The position numbers were made by a program, and so were the translations under genes. Under the pieces are notes generated by a model. That model had not been told where the DNA came from, did not search any database, and saw only the letters and a program-made list of their open reading frames with translations. Below are positions 60,021 to 64,000 of a stretch of DNA of 64,000 bases, piece by piece. Position 1 is the first letter of the stretch, and each line of letters starts with the position of its first letter. The stretch comes from Zoroaster sp. YZ-2022 (taxonomy: Eukaryota > Echinodermata > Asteroidea > Forcipulatida > Zoroasteridae), in the NCBI GenBank assembly GCA_029582265.1, contig CM055831.1, positions 21,776,682-21,840,681 of the forward strand. Reading direction: 5' to 3'.

Positions 60021-60195
60021 GTTTGTTGCTTATTGTTCTCATCATAAACTGTTTCTGTCCTCACAAAGCCAATCCTGTGATTTTTACTGGAGTATCCAGG
60101 ATAGAAAAGTATCTGTGGTTGATCTTACTACTCAGTATTGGGCCAAGACGCTTGTGTCCATGTTGACTGCATGTTTCATTTTACACAAACACTTA

Positions 60196-60460
60196 GGGAC
60201 AAGGGCCAAAGTCATGGTACAGCCAAGCCTTTGAGAAGCCCAGCCAGGCCCAGGTTTTTCCCCTGCCTACTGGCCTATATAATGAGCTCTGCTTGCCTGG
60301 GCTAGGCCCTCCAGAAGCCCATGTTATGTTGATTGGCAGGTACTGTATTGTTACAGGATTAGGACTCACAAAAGACAATTAGGAGGCCAGGTAGCCTAGG
60401 CCTGGCCGGGCTTCTCAAAGGCTTGGCTGTACCATGACTTTGCCCCTCCTCCCTTAGGGT
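60196..60460. mobile_element. Foldback-like MITE, about 265 bp
   Basis: Left CTTAGGGACAAGGGCCAAAG then TCATGGTACAGCCAAGCC. The right end is CTGTACCATGACTTTGCCCC then TCCTCCCTTAGGG. The arms are inverted over about 60 bp. The interior carries TGTTGATTGGCAGGTACTGT. Confidence 0.8.
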
Positions 60461-60574
60461 ATGTTGTATTTTGGACATTCTGTCTTGTTCCACATGCGCA
60501 CACATGTGGCACACGTATTACTTGTAATGCCCGCTTAATGTTTGCTCTATAATTCATACATTTGCATACATATG

Positions 60575-60929
60575 GAGTGTCGTGGCCGAGCGGTCTAGCT
60601 TACCGGACTCGAGTTCTGGTGTTAGTAGCAGAATGTGGGTTCGAATCCCGGCCGTGACACTTGTGTCCTTGAGCAAGACACTTAACCATAATTGCTTCTC
60701 TCCACTCAGGGGTTAAATGGGTACCTGTGAGGGCAGAGTTGGTTGATTAGCCCTATATGCGCTGTAATGGCAGCAATTGAGCTGTATACTCCCCAGGGAG
60801 CTGAGATGGTTTCAGGAATGATTTATGAGCCTTATGAGCAGGGGTAATAATATAATGCGCCTTGAGCACCACTCAGTTGGTGGATACGTGCGCTATATAA
60901 GTCCACACATTATTATTATTATTATTATT
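60575..60929 (+). mobile_element. SINE-2, full length
   Basis: Head GAGTGTCGTGGCCGAGCGGT and TCTAGCTTACCGGACTCGAG, with B-box GGGTTCGAATCCC. Complete body, ATT tail. Very similar to the copy at 53076, so both are fairly young. Confidence 0.93.
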
Positions 60930-61343
60930 GCACTAGTGCACATATAAAAACGCAACACACATTCAAACTGGACGTGATTGGTCGTATCAAAAAAGCAATG
61001 CTTAAATCCTGGATACAAAAAAAATCTGTGGTTGAGCCAAGACGCTTGTGTCCGTGTTTGGCGCGTGTTCTATTTCAAACAAATTGGTCTTTGCTTGTAT
61101 TTTGGGTGCATGTACAACAATACGTACATTTTGTACCAAACTTGCACACATCTACACAAGCATGATTGTGGTAAGGGCATTTTCTAGGTAGAAAACCATC
61201 TCATACTCAATGATGTTAATGAAGTATAGTAAGGTGTTCCGATAAAAAAGGAAAAGTATGATATTTGGAAAGGTGGTTGAGACTATGGATACAGTGTTGA
61301 GCAAATACAATAAAAATCATTTTTTCTTGTTGGTTCTTAACAG

Positions 61344-61444
61344 CTAGGTGATCTCAAATCAGCACAGGAAGCTTTCACAAGAGCCGAGGAAAGTTACCAT
61401 GGAAATGAAGATGTGAAATCACAAACCATTGTACTCATGAACAA
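61344..61444 (+). CDS. TRAPPC12: TRAPPC12 exon 9 (TPR)
   Basis: After TTCTTAACAG it encodes LGDLKSAQEAFTRAEESYHG and NEDVKSQTIVLMN, leaving two bases (AA). It matches the family's IGDIKTAEKYFQDVEK...GKIMVLMNS. The donor is GTAAGT. The two leftover bases fit exon 10 at 40019 (AA + A = lysine). It has no recognisable counterpart in the corrupted contig. Confidence 0.93.
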
Positions 61445-61466
61445 GTAAGTTGTCAATGTCTGTTTA

Positions 61467-61720
61467 GGGAGGAGGGCCAAAGTCATGGTACAGCCAAGCC
61501 TTTGAGAAGCCCGGCCAGGCCTAGGCTACCTGGCCTCCTAATTGTCTTTTGTGAGTCCTAATCCTGTAACAATACAGTACCTGCCAATCAACATAACCTG
61601 GGCTTCTGGAGGGCCTAGCCCAGGCAATCAGAGCTCATTATATAGGCCAGTAGGCAGGGGAAAAGCCTGGGCCTAGCCGGGCTTCTCAAAGGCTTAGCTG
61701 TATCATGACTTAGGTTTCTC
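61467..61720. mobile_element. Foldback-like MITE, inverted orientation
   Basis: Same family as 60196-60460, with the interior reversed (CAGTACCTGCCAATCAACAT). It begins 23 bases after exon 9. Confidence 0.8.
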
Positions 61721-61929
61721 TGGCCTGAAATTTAAGTTATGTAGTGGGCAAGGCCACTTTCCTGAGTAAATAACACAATGAATATCAGAATCTCTTTGGG
61801 ATCATTTTTAGGGACACCAAGGCCAAGCCTAGGGCAACAGAGGCGTGACCTGCAAGAAATTCCACCTTACAATTTATTTAAGATTATTGTTTAAGTAACT
61901 GTTACTGTCATCGACTGCCCTTCAACTAA

Positions 61930-62182
61930 GCCAACTGGCTGTGACCTTCCCCGCAAGTTTTGGGTTAACCTCAACAGACTACGCACAGGTGTCGGCTGTA
62001 CAAAGCACTTCCTTCATAAAATAGGAGCTGAGCAATCCGACAAATGTGAATGCGGTGAAATACAGACCATTGATCATATTGTCTCCAACTGCAACATCTA
62101 CCGTGCCCCACATGGGTTTGATGGCATAATGAATCTTGATGATAACACGGCAGACTGGCTTTCTTCCAGTCTGCCTGTTTAA
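61930..62182 (+). mobile_element. LINE 3' fragment (reverse transcriptase ORF C-terminus)
   Basis: An open stretch ending at TAA 62180-62182 encodes FWVNLNRLRTGVGCTKHFLH and then KCECGEIQTIDHIVSNC. The C-x-C-G-x(6)-H-x(4)-C pattern is the zinc-knuckle-like motif found at the end of many non-LTR reverse transcriptase ORFs. An ACGAACGAACGAACGA tail follows at about 62213. 5'-truncated. Confidence 0.7.
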
Positions 62183-62308
62183 ACACCCACTGTACTGACT
62201 TGTTGGCAACAATACGAACGAACGAACGATGTTACTGTACAAAGGGTTTGGTTAATTTGTGTCGACTGTCACAAGGTTGAAGAGTCTATTCATTTTACAA
62301 AAGACTGT

Positions 62309-62644
62309 GGGGTGCCATGGTCGAGCGGTTTAGTGCATCGGATTTGTGTTCTGATGGCTGAGTCGTCAGAGTGTGTGGGTTCGAAGCCTTGCCGCGACCA
62401 TGGTGCTTGTGTCCTTGAGTCCTTGAGCAAGACACTTTACCATAATTGCTGCGAGGGCCGAATTGAACCTAGCCACTGGGGATGTACAAGCCAGTGCATG
62501 CTTAGTGCCGGTCCCAAGCCCGGATAAATGGGAGGGTTGCGTCAGGAAGGGCATCCGGCATAAAACCTATGCCAAATCAAATATGTGGATCATGATCCGC
62601 TGTGGCGACCCCTAAAGGGAGCAGCCGAAAGAGGACAACAACAA
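62309..62644 (+). mobile_element. Composite SINE: tRNA-derived head plus RTE-like LINE tail
   Basis: The head (GTGCCATGGTCGAGCGGTTT, to about 62450) is SINE-1. Then it switches to an RTE-clade-like 3' tail: AAGGGCATCCGGCATAAAAC, CTGTGGCGACCCCTAAAGGG, AGCAGCCGAAAGAGGACAAC, and a CAA-type end. A perfect 18-bp target duplication, CATTTTACAAAAGACTGT, lies at 62291-62308 and 62645-62662. So the two halves moved as one unit. The RTE attribution comes from my recognition of the tail, not a search. Confidence 0.88.
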
Positions 62645-62847
62645 CATTTTACAAAAGACTGTTCTTAATAATCAAATAATTACTTAAATAAATGTTAACC
62701 ATGTACATGAATGATACATTGCTGTTAGCATTGGAATAAATGCCATTGAAAATTACGACCCAACAGGGTCATAGTCAGATTTAAAGGTGTGCTGTGGATG
62801 ACAACCAGTCCAGAATCAGTTCCTTACCCGGTTACAGTCTCAGTTAT

Positions 62848-63211
62848 AATAACAATAATAATAATGTGGACTTATATAGCACACGTATCCACCAAACTGG
62901 TGCTCAAGGCGCATTATATTATTACCCCTGCTCATCAGGTGCATAAATCATTCCTGAAACCATCTCAGCTCCCTGGGGAGTATACAGCTCAATTGCTGCC
63001 ATTTTAGCGCATATGGGCTAGTCAAACACAACAACCAGCTCTGCCCTCACAAGTACCCATTTACCCCTGAGTGGAGAGAAGCAATTATGGTAAAGTGTCT
63101 TGCTCAAGGACACAAGCACCCCGGTCGCGGTGGGGATTCGAACCCACATTCTGACGACTCAGCCATCAGAACACAAATCCGATGCACTAAACCGCTCGCC
63201 CATGGCACTCC
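62848..63211 (-). mobile_element. SINE-1, full length
   Basis: Reverse-oriented, from the AATAATAATAATGTGGACTT tail to the head ACCGCTCGCCCATGGCAC. Counterpart of 38168-38520 in the middle contig. Confidence 0.92.
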
Positions 63212-64000
63212 AACTAATTAATGACTGAGTATAGAGTTGTTTGTGTGTACATTAGACTGGTGCTTTTCAAGCTGATTTAGAGTGGTCAGGGGCAAAGACA
63301 AATATGGATGCATTGTGATATGAACAATGATGTAGCCTTTATTGCAAGTCCAATTCAGGTATTTCCAGACTTGTGGTGAAATTTAGAGAACATGTTTTAA
63401 AGATGTCCCTAAATGACCATGTCTACTGTGTGTGGATCATCATCAAGCAAACTTGATAGTCCAGAGATTAAAGGGCCTGTGAAATAGTATTTGTTTGGGT
63501 TGAAAATATTATGCACAACTCAGTATCCATAATGGCATTACTTCTCAACCTTTTAAATGCCAATTCATGAGTGTTTTGAGAATTATATTGTATTGGCATG
63601 TATGGGTATTGGCATATATATAATAATGCAAATTTTCATATTTATGAGCAAATCAACCACAACATTGCAACGTCATTGTTGATTTGTGAATTCCTTGTCA
63701 GTTCCAAATTTGTTGTCATGTCTTGTTAAATGAGTGTTCAGTAAACTTTTTGAGGTGACCACTGTTTTCTTTGGGCAAGGCTTGGGCTTTCAGCACTGCT
63801 GTGATACCGAGTTTGTGTTGTACCAAAACAGTGCCCTCATGTGTCAAGGATAAACATTTTTACAAATTAAACACCCTGTAAAGCCTTTAAACTGACCAGA
63901 ATCATGAATTTTTGGCTTAAATACGGGCTTGTGATTTCTACAGATTTTCTCTGATTTCAGGATTTTTTACGAATCTCCCTTTGCCTCAAAATGTTCTTGA
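63212..64000. other. Intron before exon 10, no feature recognised
   Basis: Same sequence as 38521-39290 with fewer deletions. It ends just before the exon 10 minisatellite would begin. Confidence 0.8.

Overview
The window is eukaryotic and animal. It has long introns with GT/AG splice sites, tRNA-headed SINEs, several MITE families and LINE 3' ends. The only single-copy gene I can name is TRAPPC12, a TRAPPIII-complex subunit. The SINE type (tRNA-like head, body ending in a TATATAAGTCCACA-like motif, ATT tail) and a tandem family of intronless class A GPCRs suggest an invertebrate deuterostome. An echinoderm is my best guess, at low confidence. No sequence here is prokaryotic.

The window is three contigs joined by two fixed 500-N gaps (14912-15411 and 44670-45169). 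The left contig (1-14911) holds three tandem minus-strand copies of a class A GPCR gene, at 1-504 (cut by the window edge), 8443-9460 and 13920-14905. The spacers between them are also duplicated and contain a piggyBac-like MITE and minisatellites. Every copy has a broken frame.

The middle contig (15412-44669) carries TRAPPC12 on the plus strand, from a start near 16744 to a stop at 42227-42229. From about 17640 to 38110 the bases are badly corrupted: isolated bases turn into their neighbours and give runs of G, C, A or T. Exons there are visible only by comparison. From 38110 to about 43500 the sequence is cleaner but has small deletions. The last two exons (40019-40100 and 42006-42229) lie there.

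The right contig (45170-64000) re-reads the same locus cleanly, from the first recognised intron (after the 5' exon) to beyond the ninth coding exon. It shows eight consecutive exons (45768 to 61444), and most introns keep phase. Its SINE and MITE insertions sit at the same places as in the corrupted copy. The two contigs are therefore most likely two haplotypes, or two assemblies, of one locus placed in tandem.

Only TRAPPC12 and the GPCRs are genes I can support. The rest is intron and intergenic DNA rich in mobile elements: two tRNA-headed SINE families, one composite SINE with an RTE-like LINE tail, hAT-type elements with 8-bp target duplications, piggyBac-type MITEs with TTAA duplications, a foldback-like MITE family and LINE 3' ends. 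The two most unusual structures are a minisatellite at 39524-40018 that repeats the 3' splice site of TRAPPC12 exon 10 about nine times, and a nearly perfect 63-bp-arm palindrome at 46915-47041.
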